64,000 bases of DNA from the NCBI RefSeq assembly GCF_000455125.1, contig NZ_AUWR01000030.1, positions 1-64,000 of the forward strand, read 5' to 3'. The position numbers were made by a program, and so were the translations under genes. Under the pieces are notes generated by a model. The model did not search any database. It saw only the letters and a list, made by a program, of their open reading frames with translations, and was not told the DNA's origin. The DNA is from Mycobacterium sp. UM_WGJ (GTDB taxonomy: Bacteria > Actinomycetota > Actinomycetes > Mycobacteriales > Mycobacteriaceae). Shown piece by piece: positions 63,405 through 64,000 of this stretch; position 1 is the first letter of the stretch; each line of letters starts with the position of its first letter.

Positions 63405-64000
63405 TCATCGCGACGACATCGGGGTCAGCGCCTCCGGGCTGCAGTACCGGTTTTCCGCCCGGAACAACTCCACCGTAGCCAGCCAAGATTTTCCGCCGGC
63501 CGCAACCCGTACCGCGTTCCGGTCGATCTGCTCGATACTCACCTCGACCGCGTCCGCTGGTGGGGGCGGTGTCCCGGGCGGCGCCACGGTGATCACGGTG
63601 GCCGGCCGCGGTGACGGCGCGATCGGCCCGTCCACCACGCTGACGGTGGTGCGCGGGGTGGGCCGGGATTCGCCGACCACGGCCACCTCGGGCATTCGGA
63701 CGCTGGCCCAGCGGGCCTTGTCCCGGGTGTGCACGCAGACCCGTTCGCCGGCACCGGCCGCCCGGATGACGATGCGCTTGGCGATCAGGTCCTCGGCGGC
63801 GATGAACACCCGGCTCAACTCACCGGAGTCGGTCAGCGGCACCATCAGCCGATCGCCGTTGGCCAGCTTGCCGATCAGCACGCCCGACGGACCGATCTCG
63901 AGGGGCAGGCTGGCCGGTAACCGGCCGGGCCGCAGGCCGCGCAGCTGGGGGCGAGGCGCGCACATGTTGGCCTCCAGGGCGGCGGCCTGCTCCCCGTTGA
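63405..64000 (-). CDS. eccE: ESX membrane component EccE, C-terminal part (partial)
   Basis: The frame stays open to the window edge, so the 5' part lies outside. The visible 198 residues show the EccE-type periplasmic domain: [20 protein letters not shown], then [19 protein letters not shown] and a second half with [16 protein letters not shown]. EccE stabilises the ESX membrane complex with EccB-D. It lies 61 nt upstream of eccA on the same strand, the ESX-2 order eccE-eccA. EccE is inferred from position and pattern. Confidence 0.75.
   Translation of the reverse strand, partial: NGEQAAALEANMCAPRPQLRGLRPGRLPASLPLEIGPSGVLIGKLANGDRLMVPLTDSGELSRVFIAAEDLIAKRIVIRAAGAGERVCVHTRDKARWASVRMPEVAVVGESRPTPRTTVSVVDGPIAPSPRPATVITVAPPGTPPPPADAVEVSIEQIDRNAVRVAAGGKSWLATVELFRAENRYCSPEALTPMSSR

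Overview
The window is GC-rich actinobacterial DNA carrying the chromosomal replication origin of a mycobacterium. Left to right, the first 42 kb follow the M. tuberculosis order Rv3908 to Rv3924c and then Rv0001 to Rv0020c almost gene for gene (remembered synteny, not a database search). dnaN is followed directly by recF with no gnd gene between them, and an ESX locus of apparent ESX-2 type starts at the right edge. Both points favour a slow-grower-like or M. terrae-complex-like mycobacterium over the M. smegmatis type, but the species cannot be fixed from the sequence.

Layout. (1) 65-10628, plus strand: mutT4, a DUF6049-type membrane protein, murJ (mviN), sigM with a shortened anti-sigma gene, trxB2-trxC and cwlM. 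(2) 10697-17121, minus strand: a GNAT-like protein, parB, parA, rsmG, khpB/jag, yidC, yidD, rnpA and rpmH, with three parS sites inside parA and rsmG. (3) 17122-27554: dnaA, oriC, dnaN, recF, dciA, gyrB and gyrA. (4) 27611-32198: a DUF3566 membrane protein, tRNA-Ile, tRNA-Ala, cwsA, ppiA, a PH-like protein, crgA, a DUF881 protein and trpG. (5) 32217-41821, minus strand: the growth and division signalling operon fhaA-fhaB-pstP-rodA-pbpA-pknA-pknB, mostly joined by 4-nt overlaps. PknB, PstP, FhaA, MurJ and CwlM, which form one cell-wall control network in mycobacteria, all lie in this window.

(6) 42079-55252 is an accessory block. It begins at tRNA-Leu(CAG), followed by a strong terminator and the decayed end of an IS481-like transposase. 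It then holds a DUF1778/GNAT toxin-antitoxin pair with a palindromic operator, a DinB-like/WYL divergent pair, a tautomerase, an SDR/HxlR divergent pair, a TetR plus luciferase-like pair, a divergent five-gene operon (flavin monooxygenase, alpha/beta hydrolase, acyl-AMP ligase, SDR, zinc alcohol dehydrogenase) resembling the mymA operon, and a pirin. M. tuberculosis has only Rv0021c at this position.

(7) 55323-64000 restores synteny with whiB5 and Rv0023 to Rv0030: an NlpC/P60 hydrolase without a visible signal peptide, a DUF4226 protein whose C-terminus looks like a catalytically dead NlpC/P60 half-domain, an EspC-like helical protein, a DUF2694 protein, an EspK-like proline-rich protein and an EspL/YbaB-like protein. 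These converge on eccA and the 3' part of eccE, the end of a type VII secretion locus that continues beyond the window. The link between this normally orphan accessory cluster and ESX core genes is the most interesting aspect of the window.
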